Source: an uncultured Opitutia bacterium
Lineage (GTDB): Bacteria > Verrucomicrobiota > Verrucomicrobiia > Opitutales > Opitutaceae
Direction: 5' to 3'
DNA: 64,000 nt
Assembly: GCA_903855985.1 (NCBI GenBank)
Contig: CAIOAO010000011.1
Location: 1-64,000 of the forward strand
How positions within the stretch are numbered: position 1 is the stretch's first letter; each line of letters begins with the position of its first letter. The position numbers and the translations under genes were made by a program. Below the pieces are notes generated by a model, which was given only the letters and a program-made list of their open reading frames with translations, searched no databases and was not told where the DNA came from. Below are positions 44,242 to 52,651 of the stretch, in pieces.

Positions 44242-44288
44242 TGCTCGGCGCGGCGGCGGGACGAAAATCGAAAAGTCACCGTACGCAT

Positions 44289-44678
44289 ATGAAACAATTG
44301 CTCGTCCGCTGGTTGGTGCTGGCCCTGGGAGTGCTCCTGGCCACGAAGCTCGTGAGCGGGATTTCCTGCTCGGACGGCACCACGCTGATCGTGGTCGTGC
44401 TGCTGCTGAGTTTCTTCAATGCGATCCTCAAGCCGGTGCTGCTGCTGTTTACGCTGCCGTTCATTTTGCTGACCATGGGGCTGGGGATCATCCTGATCAA
44501 TGCCTTGTTGTTCTTCTGGGCGGGAAATCTGGTCGCGGGCTTTTATGTCGCGAGCTTCTGGTCCGCCATCGGCGGGGCCGTGGTGGTCAGCATCACGAAT
44601 CTCGTCATCAGTGTGATCACGCGCGGGCCGCCCAAGCCGCCGAAGGCGCCGACGCGGGGCGACGTGATCGACATTTGA
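44289..44678 (+). CDS. YvlD-like/phage-holin-4 family membrane protein
   Basis: 129 residues with four hydrophobic segments (WLVLALGVLLATKLVSGI, TLIVVVLLLSFFNAILK, LLLFTLPFILLTMGLGIILI, SAIGGAVVVSITNLVISVI). The FFNAILKPVLLLFTLPF stretch is the signature of the DUF360/PF04020 family (YvlD and mycobacterial relatives), which is named phage holin by similarity only. It is probably an inner-membrane protein of unknown role. Short Pro-rich cytoplasmic tail (PPKPPKAPTRGD). It is divergent from the glycosyltransferase, 47 bases apart, and 88 bases before lpdA. Confidence 0.85.
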   Translation: MKQLLVRWLVLALGVLLATKLVSGISCSDGTTLIVVVLLLSFFNAILKPVLLLFTLPFILLTMGLGIILINALLFFWAGNLVAGFYVASFWSAIGGAVVVSITNLVISVITRGPPKPPKAPTRGDVIDI

Positions 44679-44766
44679 TTCCTGCTCGGCGCCGCCTGCG
44701 GGTGGGCGAGGGCGGCCCGGTCGAGTTTCCATTTGACGGGTTTTGGCAGCGTGGCGACGTTGGGAG

Positions 44767-46164
44767 ATGGCTGAATCCATTGAATATGACCTGGTCGTCG
44801 TTGGCGGTGGTCCTGCGGGTTACGCGGGCGCAATTCGCGCCGGGCAACTCGGCAAAAAAGTGGCGTGCGTCGAGATGGAGCGCGCCGGCGGCACCTGCCT
44901 CAACTGGGGCTGCATCCCGACCAAGGCGCTCCTGAAGAGCGCGGAGCTTTACCAGAAGATCAAGAAGTCCGAAGCCTTTGGGATCTCGGTCAAGGACGTG
45001 TCCTTTGACTTCGCGAAGGTCATGGAGCGCTCGCGCGGCGTCGCCGGCCAGATGGCCAAGGGCGTCGAGTTCCTGTTCAAGAAGAACAAGGTCGATTACT
45101 TCGTGGGCAAGGCCCAGATCACCGTGCCGGGCATGGTCGAAATCACCGAGGGCGAGCACAAGGGGAAGTTTCTCCGCACGAAAAACATCCTCCTCGCGAC
45201 CGGCTGCAAGATGCGCCGCATCCCCGATCTCGCCGTGGACGGCGAACGCGTGATGACCTCGCGCGAGGCCCTGGCCGGCAAGGTGCTCCCGAAGTCCATC
45301 GTGATCGTCGGCGCCGGCGCCATCGGCGTGGAGTTCGCGTATTTCTACAACGCCTTCGGCACGAAGGTGACGCTGGTGGAGATGCTGCCGCAGATCCTGC
45401 CGGTGGAGGACGAGGAAGTCGCCAAGCTGCTGCACCGCTCGTTCGAGAAGCAGGGCATCACCGTGCATGTGGCCACGAAGTGTGAGAATTTCCGCGTCGG
45501 GAAAGGCTCCGTGAAGCTCACCCTCGTGAAGGACGGCAAGAGCGAGGAGATCGAGGCGGAGACGGTGCTGTCCGCCATCGGCGTGGTGCCGAACCTTGAC
45601 GGCGTGCTGTCGCCGAAGGTGAAGCTCGAGCTCGACCGCAACTACGTGAAGGTCGGCGACGATTACCAGACCAGCGTGAAGGGCATCTACGGCGCCGGGG
45701 ACATCATCGGGCCGCCGTGGCTGGCGCACGTGGCGACCTATGAGGCCGTGAATGCGGTCCAGGGCATGTTCGGCCACAGCAAGCCGCACCGCGTGAAGAA
45801 TTTTCCCGGCTGCACGTATTGCGCCCCCCAGGTGGCGAGCACGGGCCTGACCGAGAAGGCCGCGAAGGAAAAGGGCCTGAACTACAAGGTCGGCAAGTTC
45901 CCGTTCACCGCTTCCGGCAAGGCCGTGGCGTCGGCGGAGTCAGAGGGCTTCGTGAAGGTCCTGAGCGACGCCAAGACGGGCGAGATCCTCGGCGCGCACA
46001 TCATTGGCGCCGACGCGACCGAGCTGATCGCGGAGTACGGCCTGGTCATCCAGATGGAAGGCACGGTCGAGGACATCCACCACACGATCCACGCGCACCC
46101 GACGCTCAGCGAAGCCGTGATGGAGTCGGCGGCGGCGACGATGGGTGAGGCGATACATATCTGA
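44767..46164 (+). CDS. lpdA: Dihydrolipoyl dehydrogenase (E3)
   Basis: Reoxidises dihydrolipoamide in pyruvate and 2-oxoglutarate dehydrogenase complexes and the glycine cleavage system. 465 residues. FAD motif VVVGGGPAGYAGAIRAGQLG, redox disulfide GGTCLNWGCIPTKALLKSAE (CxxxxC), NAD motif IVIVGAGAIGVEFAYFYNA, second FAD motif YGAGDIIGPPWLAH and the C-terminal active-site His in HHTIHAHPTLSEAV. All are intact. No E1/E2 genes are adjacent. A small membrane-protein gene starts nine bases after the stop. Confidence 0.97.
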   Translation: MAESIEYDLVVVGGGPAGYAGAIRAGQLGKKVACVEMERAGGTCLNWGCIPTKALLKSAELYQKIKKSEAFGISVKDVSFDFAKVMERSRGVAGQMAKGVEFLFKKNKVDYFVGKAQITVPGMVEITEGEHKGKFLRTKNILLATGCKMRRIPDLAVDGERVMTSREALAGKVLPKSIVIVGAGAIGVEFAYFYNAFGTKVTLVEMLPQILPVEDEEVAKLLHRSFEKQGITVHVATKCENFRVGKGSVKLTLVKDGKSEEIEAETVLSAIGVVPNLDGVLSPKVKLELDRNYVKVGDDYQTSVKGIYGAGDIIGPPWLAHVATYEAVNAVQGMFGHSKPHRVKNFPGCTYCAPQVASTGLTEKAAKEKGLNYKVGKFPFTASGKAVASAESEGFVKVLSDAKTGEILGAHIIGADATELIAEYGLVIQMEGTVEDIHHTIHAHPTLSEAVMESAAATMGEAIHI

Positions 46165-46173
46165 GGACAAAGC

Positions 46174-46434
46174 GTGCAAGCGCTGGCCCAGGCATTCCTC
46201 ATTGGGTGTGGGATGCTGGGCCTGTTACTCACTACGCCCATGGCGATCTACACTTGGATCGCACATCGCTCATTTGGGGGCGATATCTTGAAAAACGAGC
46301 GCCAATGGCTCTGGGCGCCCTTGGCATTTCTGGTTGCCCTTGCCGTTGGATTAATTTGGCGACGAGTCACCAAGCGTCGCGAGCTGCCACGTCCGGCTTG
46401 GAAATTGACCGAAGACGGCACAACCGGTATCTGA
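46174..46434 (+). CDS. Small predicted membrane protein
   Basis: 86 residues from a GTG start, preceded by TGAGGA about six bases upstream, which supports that start. Two membrane segments are visible (FLIGCGMLGLLLTTPMAIYT and LWAPLAFLVALAVGLIWRRV) with a basic cytoplasmic tail. I do not recognise a family. It follows lpdA by nine bases and may be co-transcribed. Composition is a little less GC-rich than its neighbours. Confidence 0.6.
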   Translation: MQALAQAFLIGCGMLGLLLTTPMAIYTWIAHRSFGGDILKNERQWLWAPLAFLVALAVGLIWRRVTKRRELPRPAWKLTEDGTTGI

Positions 46435-46483
46435 ACTGGCTCGCCAAGTCGCAGCTGCCTTGAGGGTGGGCTGGCCCGCCTTC

Positions 46484-46545
46484 GCCCGCTGGACGCGGGC
46501 TACGGCGTGGCAGTCTTCCGGCCACTGCCGTGGCAGCGAAGACTG
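46484..46545. repeat. Compound hairpins adjoining the tRNA-Arg 3' end
   Basis: GCCCGC (46484-46489) pairs with GCGGGC (46495-46500). CAGTCTTC (46511-46518) pairs perfectly with GAAGACTG (46538-46545), enclosing an inner stem GCCAC-TGCC-GTGGC (46521-46534). The outer arm runs into the encoded CCA of the tRNA on the minus strand. There is no T-tract, so this is not a classic terminator. It resembles a dispersed palindromic repeat. Confidence 0.6.
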
Positions 46546-46618
46546 GTGCGAGCGCTGGGAATCGAACCCAGATCTATGGCTTCGGAGGCCACTACACTAT
46601 CCATTGTGCTACGCTCGC
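46544..46618 (-). tRNA. tRNA-Arg (anticodon CCG), CCA encoded
   Basis: Reading the minus strand, GCGAGCG pairs with CGCTCGC as the acceptor stem, followed by discriminator A and encoded CCA. D arm GCAC-AATGGATA-GTGT; anticodon stem GTGGC/GCCAT around loop CTCCGAA, giving anticodon CCG (decodes CGG); T arm CTGGG-TTCGATT-CCCAG. All four stems close. It lies between a small membrane-protein gene and dedA with its 3' end touching a hairpin array. Confidence 0.95.
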
Positions 46619-46687
46619 AGGAAAGAAACGCCCGCAAAATCCCCGTCGCGGCGGGGCCTGTCGAGCGCAAAGACGGCCGGGGCCGGC

Positions 46688-47314
46688 TTACTCCGCCGCC
46701 TCCCGGGTGAACCGGTGGACGAAGAAATAGTAGATCACGCCCAGCACGGCCAGCGCGCCGACGGCCCAGATCGTGATGCGGTGCAGCTCGCCGTTCATCA
46801 GCGCGGCATCCTTGCCGGCCTGGATGCCGACCCAGCAGAGGACGGTGCACCAGACAGCGGAACCGAGGATCGTGAAGACGGAGAACTTGAAGTAGTTCAT
46901 CCGCACGATGCCGGCGGGAATGCCGATGAGGTGACGCACGACCGGGAGCAGGCGCGAGGCGAAGATGCCGAAGCTGCCGAAGCGGGCGGCCCAGCGCTCG
47001 GCCTGTTCCACCTTGGCCGGGGGGACAAAGAAGAATTTGCCATAGCGCAGCACGAGCGGGCGGCCGGCCCAGCGGGAGAGCCAGTACATGACGGTCGCGC
47101 CGATCCAAGAGCCGATTGTGCCGGCGATGACGATGCCGAGGAACGTCATGTTGCCCGACTTCTGCGCGGCGATGATGGCGGGCGGGATGATCAGCTCGCT
47201 GGGCAGCGGAATGATCGAGCTCTCGATCGCCATCAACAGCACGATCAGCGGGTAGCCGCCGGTCGCGAGGGATTGGTTGTACCAGTCGAAAAGGCCTTTG
47301 AAGAGGTCGTGCAT
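46688..47314 (-). CDS. DedA-family membrane protein
   Basis: 208 residues with several membrane helices. Family features: IESSIIPLPSELIIPPAIIA (the ES...P-x-P-SE motif), YWLSRWAGRPLVLRYGKFF, and GSFGIFASRLLPVVRHLIGI followed by PAGIVRMNYFKFSV (the F/G-x-R-x-x-P...R...G motif). DedA proteins are implicated in undecaprenyl-phosphate/phospholipid transport and membrane homeostasis; some members are flippases. It starts just downstream of the terminator of the small basic protein gene and is transcribed the same way. Confidence 0.93.
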   Translation of the reverse strand: MHDLFKGLFDWYNQSLATGGYPLIVLLMAIESSIIPLPSELIIPPAIIAAQKSGNMTFLGIVIAGTIGSWIGATVMYWLSRWAGRPLVLRYGKFFFVPPAKVEQAERWAARFGSFGIFASRLLPVVRHLIGIPAGIVRMNYFKFSVFTILGSAVWCTVLCWVGIQAGKDAALMNGELHRITIWAVGALAVLGVIYYFFVHRFTREAAE

Positions 47315-47319
47315 GGGGC

Positions 47320-47351
47320 AAAAAAAAGGCAGGCAACCGAGGGCTGCCTGC
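47320..47351 (-). terminator. Rho-independent terminator after the small basic protein gene
   Basis: Minus strand: GGCAGGCA (47351-47344), 9-base loop, TGCCTGCC (47334-47327), then a run of seven T (47326-47320). It lies 20 bases past the small basic protein stop and just before dedA. Confidence 0.93.
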
Positions 47352-47371
47352 CGGAAAAAGAGCGGGGTGGC

Positions 47372-47527
47372 TTAGACGTCGGGCTTGGTCTTGCGGAGGC
47401 CCTGGACGCGATCGCCGGCCTTCCATTGACCGCGCTTCTTGAGCAGGTCGACGCGCTCGAACCGCTTGAGCACGTTGCGTTTAATGACGAGACCGGAGAC
47501 ACCTTGGAGGGATTTGTGCTGGGACAT
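47372..47527 (-). CDS. Verrucomicrobia/Chlamydiae small basic protein
   Basis: 51 residues, beginning MSQHKSLQGVSGLVIKRNVL, then KRFERVDLLKKRGQWKAGDR and VQGLRKTKPDV. Strongly basic, no cysteines, no membrane segment. It matches the short family catalogued (as I recall) as a Chlamydiae/Verrucomicrobia ribosome-associated small basic protein, for which the function is not well defined. It is phylogenetically telling: it places the window in the PVC group. ATG at 47527; a strong intrinsic terminator follows, so it is probably a single-gene transcript. Confidence 0.85.
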   Translation of the reverse strand: MSQHKSLQGVSGLVIKRNVLKRFERVDLLKKRGQWKAGDRVQGLRKTKPDV

Positions 47528-47554
47528 GGTAGTAAATGGATGGTTGGCGACTTG

Positions 47555-47875
47555 CTAAAGGGGTAACTTGGTAGGGTTCACCCCAGCCCATGACAAGTAT
47601 TTTTCTCCCACGCGGTCGGCCCGCACGACGATCCACTCGGGCGTGTCGTATGGATGATGGTCCAGGACATGGGTTTCCAGGGCTGAAAGCTTGTCAGGCA
47701 GGCACTTAAGGCAGAGGCGGAACTCCTCGCTGCGCTCCGGACGGCCCTGCCAGGTGTAAAACGAGACAATCGGCCCCTCGACCTGCACGCACACAGCCAG
47801 GCCGAGGGACACGACCTCGGCGGCGAGTTTTTCGGCGTCGGCGCGCGTGGCCAAGGTTGTCCAAGCGATGAACAT
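47555..47875 (-). CDS. cutA: CutA-like divalent-cation tolerance protein
   Basis: 106 residues beginning MFIAWTTLATRADAEKLAAE. The family pattern is CVQVEGPIVSFYTWQGRPER followed by SEEFRLCLKC and HPYDTPEWIVVRADRVGEKY, i.e. the Y-W-x-G...E and H-PY-x-P-E signatures of trimeric CutA1. Its cellular role is debated (copper tolerance in E. coli, signalling-like fold resembling PII). In-frame upstream codons exist, but homology starts at ATG 47875. It is divergent from rpoZ across 111 bases. Confidence 0.9.
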   Translation of the reverse strand: MFIAWTTLATRADAEKLAAEVVSLGLAVCVQVEGPIVSFYTWQGRPERSEEFRLCLKCLPDKLSALETHVLDHHPYDTPEWIVVRADRVGEKYLSWAGVNPTKLPL

Positions 47876-47986
47876 GCGGCAGCGTTTCCGCAGGAGGGAG
47901 GGCGGGGCAAGCCGGGAAATTGACCCTTGACGCATCGTGGGCCCAGCCTACTTCTAACCGTTTCACCGCAGCCATCCGCCCAAGCC

Positions 47987-48187
47987 ATGAGAGACGATTA
48001 CATCAAAGACGCGCTCAAGATCATTCCCGATCCGAACATGCTCATCAACGTGGTTTCCCGCCGCGTGAAGCAGCTCCGCCGCGGCAACCGCCCGCTGGTC
48101 GAGTCGCTCGAGAAGCTCTCGGCCGAGGACACCGCGCTGCGCGAGATCAGCGAAGGCAAGATCAGCTACGAAGTGAGCGAAGCCTGA
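47987..48187 (+). CDS. rpoZ: RNA polymerase omega subunit
   Basis: 66 residues starting MRDDYIKDALKIIPDPNMLI. NMLINVVSRRVKQLRRGNRP is the omega signature (N-x-F/L-x-L-V-x-x-x-x-R-x-R-x-L), followed by acidic ALREISEGKISYEV. It helps fold and keep beta-prime in the polymerase. Short but normal for lineages with truncated omega. A strong terminator hairpin follows 27 bases after the stop and lies just before smpB. Confidence 0.88.
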   Translation: MRDDYIKDALKIIPDPNMLINVVSRRVKQLRRGNRPLVESLEKLSAEDTALREISEGKISYEVSEA

Positions 48188-48214
48188 GCGGCGGACGAGA
48201 TTCGACTTTTTACA

Positions 48215-48257
48215 GGCGGCCCGTTCTGCTGTTGAGCAGACCCGGAGCCGCCTTTTT
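48215..48257 (+). terminator. Intrinsic terminator between rpoZ and smpB
   Basis: GGCGGC (48215-48220) pairs with GCCGCC (48247-48252); inside it TCTGCT-GTTG-AGCAGA (48225-48240) forms a second perfect stem. Five T follow (48253-48257). The tail ends 19 bases before the smpB start, so smpB likely has read-through or its own promoter. Confidence 0.85.
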
Positions 48258-48275
48258 CATGTCCCGGTCCCACCC

Positions 48276-48749
48276 ATGAGCGCGCAAAAGAAAGACGCCA
48301 AACGTTACACGGAGGTGCGCAACGCCAAGGCGCTGCGGGACTACTTCGTGGACGAACGCTTCGAGGCGGGCATCGCGCTCCAGGGCACCGAGGTGAAGTC
48401 CATCCGCGCCGGCAAGGCGCAGATCAGCGACGCGTTCGGCAAGGTCGAGCGCGGTGAGGTCTGGCTGCACAACGTGCACATCGACCAGTATGCGTTCGGC
48501 AACATCAACAACCACGATGCGCGCCGGACCCGGAAGCTGCTGCTGCACGCGCACCAGATCCGGAAGATCGCCCAAGCACTCGGCACGAGCGGTCGTGCGC
48601 TCGTGCCGCTCCGCATGTATTTCAAGGATGCCCTGGTGAAGGTCGAGGTCGCGCTCTGCACCGGCAAAAAACTCTTCGACAAGCGTGAGACGCTGAAGAA
48701 GCAGGCCGTGACCCGCGACCTGGACAAGAGTCTGAAATTCCGCCGCTGA
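48276..48749 (+). CDS. smpB: SsrA-binding protein
   Basis: Delivers tmRNA to stalled ribosomes in trans-translation. 157 residues. EAGIALQGTEVKSIRAGKAQ is the SmpB OB-fold signature, followed by VWLHNVHIDQYAFGNINNHD and the basic C-terminal tail (KKLFDKRETLKKQAVTRDLD) that enters the mRNA channel. The stop overlaps the thrB start by one base (TGATG), which suggests translational coupling despite unrelated functions. Confidence 0.97.
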   Translation: MSAQKKDAKRYTEVRNAKALRDYFVDERFEAGIALQGTEVKSIRAGKAQISDAFGKVERGEVWLHNVHIDQYAFGNINNHDARRTRKLLLHAHQIRKIAQALGTSGRALVPLRMYFKDALVKVEVALCTGKKLFDKRETLKKQAVTRDLDKSLKFRR

Positions 48750-49657
48750 TGAAACCAGGACGCGACACTGTCACCGTCCGCGTGCCCGGCAGCACGTCGA
48801 ATTGCGGCGCGGGCTTCGACACGCTCGGGCTGGCGCTTGCAATTTACAACCGCGTGACCCTCACCCGCGCCACCGGCGCCGCGCCGGTGCCCGAACGACC
48901 GGCCGACGGGCGGGCCCAGGCGATGGTGGCGGAGACCGCGGCGCTTTATTTCAAGACGGCGAACCTGGCGCCGGCGGGCTTTCGTTATCGCATCGAAGGC
49001 GAGGTGCCGCCGGCGCGCGGGCTGGGCTCGAGCGTGACGGTGATCGCGGGCGTACTGGCGGGACTCGATGCGTTGCACGGCACCGGGTGGACCCGGCACC
49101 AACTCGTGGCGGCCGCCACGGTGCTGGAGGGTCATCCCGACAACGCGAGCGCGGGTGTACTCGGGGGTTTTACCGTGTCGCGGTGCGACCCGGCGACAGG
49201 CGCCTACCTCGATACCGTGCGGATCGACGTACCGGCCGAACTGGCCTTTGTGGTGGTTTCACCGGAAGTCGAGTTGCTCACGAAGGAGTCGCGCGCGGTG
49301 TTGCCGGCGACGCTGCCCTATTTTGACGCGGTGCGGAGCATCAACAGCGCGGCCTATTTGACGGCGGCGTTCGCGACCGGCGACTTCGCGAAGCTGCGCC
49401 ATGCCGGCGGTGATTTTATGCACGAACCCTACCGGCTGCCCGGGATCCGCGGGGCGGCTGCGGCGCTCGCGGCGGGGACGGCGGCGGGCGCGTACACCGG
49501 CTGGCTGAGCGGCAGCGGCTCGAGTGTGCTTTGCGTGAGCGCGGGCGCGGCGGCGGAAAATGTCGCGGCGGCCATGCGCGAGGCATTCACGCGCGAAGCG
49601 GTGGCCGGCGTGGCGCGGGTCCTGACCGCCGACAATACCGGCCTGCAGTTAGACTGA
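48749..49657 (+). CDS. thrB: Homoserine kinase
   Basis: Phosphorylates homoserine in threonine synthesis. 302 residues of GHMP fold. MKPGRDTVTVRVPGSTSNCG contains the first motif (PxSxxNxG-like). The ATP loop is PPARGLGSSVTVIAGVLAGL, and the C-terminal motif SGSGSSVLCVSAGAAAENV matches GHMP motif 3. HPDNASAGVLGGFTVS is the substrate loop. It starts one base inside smpB. The 3' end overlaps a convergent response regulator by nine bases. Confidence 0.95.
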   Translation: MKPGRDTVTVRVPGSTSNCGAGFDTLGLALAIYNRVTLTRATGAAPVPERPADGRAQAMVAETAALYFKTANLAPAGFRYRIEGEVPPARGLGSSVTVIAGVLAGLDALHGTGWTRHQLVAAATVLEGHPDNASAGVLGGFTVSRCDPATGAYLDTVRIDVPAELAFVVVSPEVELLTKESRAVLPATLPYFDAVRSINSAAYLTAAFATGDFAKLRHAGGDFMHEPYRLPGIRGAAAALAAGTAAGAYTGWLSGSGSSVLCVSAGAAAENVAAAMREAFTREAVAGVARVLTADNTGLQLD

Positions 49658-50068
49658 CGTCGTATTGACGCTGAACGGGTTGAGGCTGGCGGTGGGCCAG
49701 TGGCGGACGATTTCGTCGCAAAGATCCCGCCAGGTGAAGGGCTTGGATAGGACAGACTTCGCGCTCGAGACCTTCAGTTTCTCCTGCATGGCGGGAGTGA
49801 TCTGATGACCCGTGATCAGGATAAAGTTCGCATCCGGAACGACTTTCTTCGCCTCGGTCATGAACTCGAAGCCGTTCATTTCGGGCATTTCATAGTCGGT
49901 TACAATCATCCCGGCATCGAGGCGGGGAAGTGCCTCCAGTGCCTCGCGCGGATTCAGGAAGGCCACGACGGGACGATCCAGATTCTCCGCCAGCAGCTGC
50001 GTGAGCAGCTTGGTGTAGAATTTGTCATCATCCACAATGACCACGGATTTGCGCGCGGAGGTATTCAC
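49649..50068 (-). CDS. Response regulator, REC domain only
   Basis: 139 residues if started at GTG 50068 (VNTSARKSVVIVDDDKFYTK); the frame is open farther upstream to 50197, but the extra residues are low-complexity. Receiver features: acidic VVIVDDDKFYT, phospho-Asp in GMIVTDYEMPEMNGFEF, Thr in ILITGHQITPAM and Lys in VLSKPFTWRDLC. No output domain. It is distinct from the two REC-only genes at 34998-35849 (no TGY motif). Start is the main uncertainty. It is convergent with thrB and divergent from trmL. Confidence 0.82.
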   Translation of the reverse strand: MNTSARKSVVIVDDDKFYTKLLTQLLAENLDRPVVAFLNPREALEALPRLDAGMIVTDYEMPEMNGFEFMTEAKKVVPDANFILITGHQITPAMQEKLKVSSAKSVLSKPFTWRDLCDEIVRHWPTASLNPFSVNTTSV

Positions 50069-50157
50069 AGGGGTAAGGGGAAACCGTGCCCCGGGGGGAA
50101 TGGCAGAGCAACGCCGACCACGCTTGATTCGTAATCCTACGTAAAGAGGATGCAGGC

Positions 50158-50622
50158 ATGTTGCACCTGGTCCTCTTCCAGCCCGAGATCGCGCCAAACA
50201 CTGGCAATATTGGCCGGCTGTGTGCGCTCACGCGGTCGCGCCTGCATTTGATCCACCCGCTGGGTTTCGAGATCACCGACCGGAATCTGAAGCGCGCCGG
50301 CATGGATTACTGGAAGTCACTCGAGGTCCACGAGCACGCGGACTGGGCGGCGTTCCGGTCGAGTCCGCTGGCGCCGAAGCGCCTGTGGTTGTTCACGACC
50401 AAGACCGAGCAAAGCTTCTGGGCGGTGCGCTATGCCGATGGCGACGGCCTGGTCTTTGGCAATGAAGGCTCGGGGGCGCCGGCCTGGCTGCATGATGAGA
50501 TCGGGGCGACGCAGCGCGTGACGATCCCGCACGCCAATGCCGCACTGCGCTCGCTGAATCTCAGCACTGCGGCCGGCATTGCCTGTTACGAGGCGCTGCG
50601 GCAGGTCGGATTGCCAAAGTGA
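50158..50622 (+). CDS. trmL: tRNA (cytidine/uridine-34-2'-O)-methyltransferase
   Basis: 154 residues of SPOUT fold. MLHLVLFQPEIAPNTGNIGR is the TrmL opening; LVFGNEGSGAPAWLHDE and the knot motif IPHANAALRSLNLSTAAGIA complete the SAM site. It 2'-O-methylates the wobble base of tRNA-Leu in E. coli. The start is supported by an AGAGGA sequence 9 bases upstream. It is convergent with the oppF-like gene. Confidence 0.95.
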   Translation: MLHLVLFQPEIAPNTGNIGRLCALTRSRLHLIHPLGFEITDRNLKRAGMDYWKSLEVHEHADWAAFRSSPLAPKRLWLFTTKTEQSFWAVRYADGDGLVFGNEGSGAPAWLHDEIGATQRVTIPHANAALRSLNLSTAAGIACYEALRQVGLPK

Positions 50623-50634
50623 ACTGCCGCCGGC

Positions 50635-51618
<984 letters not shown>

Positions 51619-51625
51619 GGGCCGG

Positions 51626-52600
51626 TCAGAGTTCGCCCGCCTGCACCCGGAGGCAGGCCTGGTCATGGGAGGCGGAGACGGGAGCGAGCTCGGGTTTTTC
51701 GACCTGGCACCGCTCGGTCACGAATTCGCAGCGCGGGGCGAAGGAGCAACCGACGAGTGGCTTGGAGAGGTCGGGCGGCATGCCGGGAATGGTGAAGAGC
51801 TCGGTGCCCTTGGTCTGCATCGAGGGGATGGAGCGCTGGAGGGCCCGGGTGTACGGATGCTTCGGCGAATAGAAGAGGGTGCGGGTGTCGGCGGTCTCGA
51901 CGATCCGGCCGGCGTACATGACCTGCACGCGGTCGCAGAGACCCGAGACCACGCCGAGGTCGTGCGTGATGAAGATGACGGCCATGCCGAGTTCGCGCTG
52001 CATCTTTTTGATGAGCTCAAGGATCTGCGCCTGCACGGTCACATCGAGCGCGGTGGTGGGTTCGTCAGCGATGAGGAGCTCGGGCTTGGTGATGAGCGCC
52101 ATCGCGATCATCACGCGCTGCCGCATGCCGCCGGAAAACTCGTGCGGGTAGAGGTGGATGCGTTTGGCGGCGTCGTTGATGCCGACCTCCTCGAGCATCG
52201 CCAGGGCGCGGGCCAAGGCGTCGCGACGGGAGATTTTCTCGTGGATGAGCAGGGGTTCGATGAGCTGCTCGGAAATCCGCAGATAGGGATTCAGGGAGGT
52301 CATCGGGTCCTGGAAGATCATGGCGACCCGCTTGCCGCGAATGGCGCGCGCCTGTTTGGGCGTGCAGTGCAACAGGTCGACGCCGTCGAACATCGCCGTG
52401 CCGCTCTCGATCCGGCCGGGCGGCGTCGGGACCAGGCCCATGATGGAGTAGCACGTAACGGACTTGCCCGAGCCAGATTCGCCGACGATGCCGAGGGTTT
52501 CGCCGCGTTCCACGCTGAAGCTGATGCCGTCGACCGCGCGATAGACTCCGTTGCGGGTGTGAAACCAGGTGCGGAGGTCAGTGACGGTGAGCAGGGGCAT
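51626..52600 (-). CDS. Oligopeptide/dipeptide ABC transporter ATP-binding protein (OppD/DppD type)
   Basis: 324 residues from [20 protein letters not shown]. Walker [19 protein letters not shown]-loop [17 protein letters not shown], signature [16 protein letters not shown], Walker [14 protein letters not shown] and C-terminal [15 protein letters not shown] are all intact. The OppF-type gene starts 7 bases after the stop, so they are co-transcribed. The upstream LpxL-WaaF fusion ends 51 bases before. Permeases must be elsewhere in the genome. Confidence 0.95.
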   Translation of the reverse strand: MPLLTVTDLRTWFHTRNGVYRAVDGISFSVERGETLGIVGESGSGKSVTCYSIMGLVPTPPGRIESGTAMFDGVDLLHCTPKQARAIRGKRVAMIFQDPMTSLNPYLRISEQLIEPLLIHEKISRRDALARALAMLEEVGINDAAKRIHLYPHEFSGGMRQRVMIAMALITKPELLIADEPTTALDVTVQAQILELIKKMQRELGMAVIFITHDLGVVSGLCDRVQVMYAGRIVETADTRTLFYSPKHPYTRALQRSIPSMQTKGTELFTIPGMPPDLSKPLVGCSFAPRCEFVTERCQVEKPELAPVSASHDQACLRVQAGEL

Positions 52601-52651
52601 CAGGGAGAAACGTCAGCGCAGAGGCATGGGACAGCGGGCGGGGGCGCAAGG

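Noticed and set aside
44263..44276. GAAAATC-GAAAAGT as another copy of the coding heptamer repeat
   Set aside because: Only two units, one imperfect, in a short intergenic gap; too little to count as a repeat.
44289..44678. Phage holin indicating a prophage
   Set aside because: The family name is historical (YvlD/DUF360); there are no phage structural, lysis or integrase genes nearby.
46435..46690. Integrative element at the tRNA-Arg
   Set aside because: No integrase, no direct repeat of the tRNA 3' end at the other side and no foreign gene block; only hairpins adjoin the tRNA.
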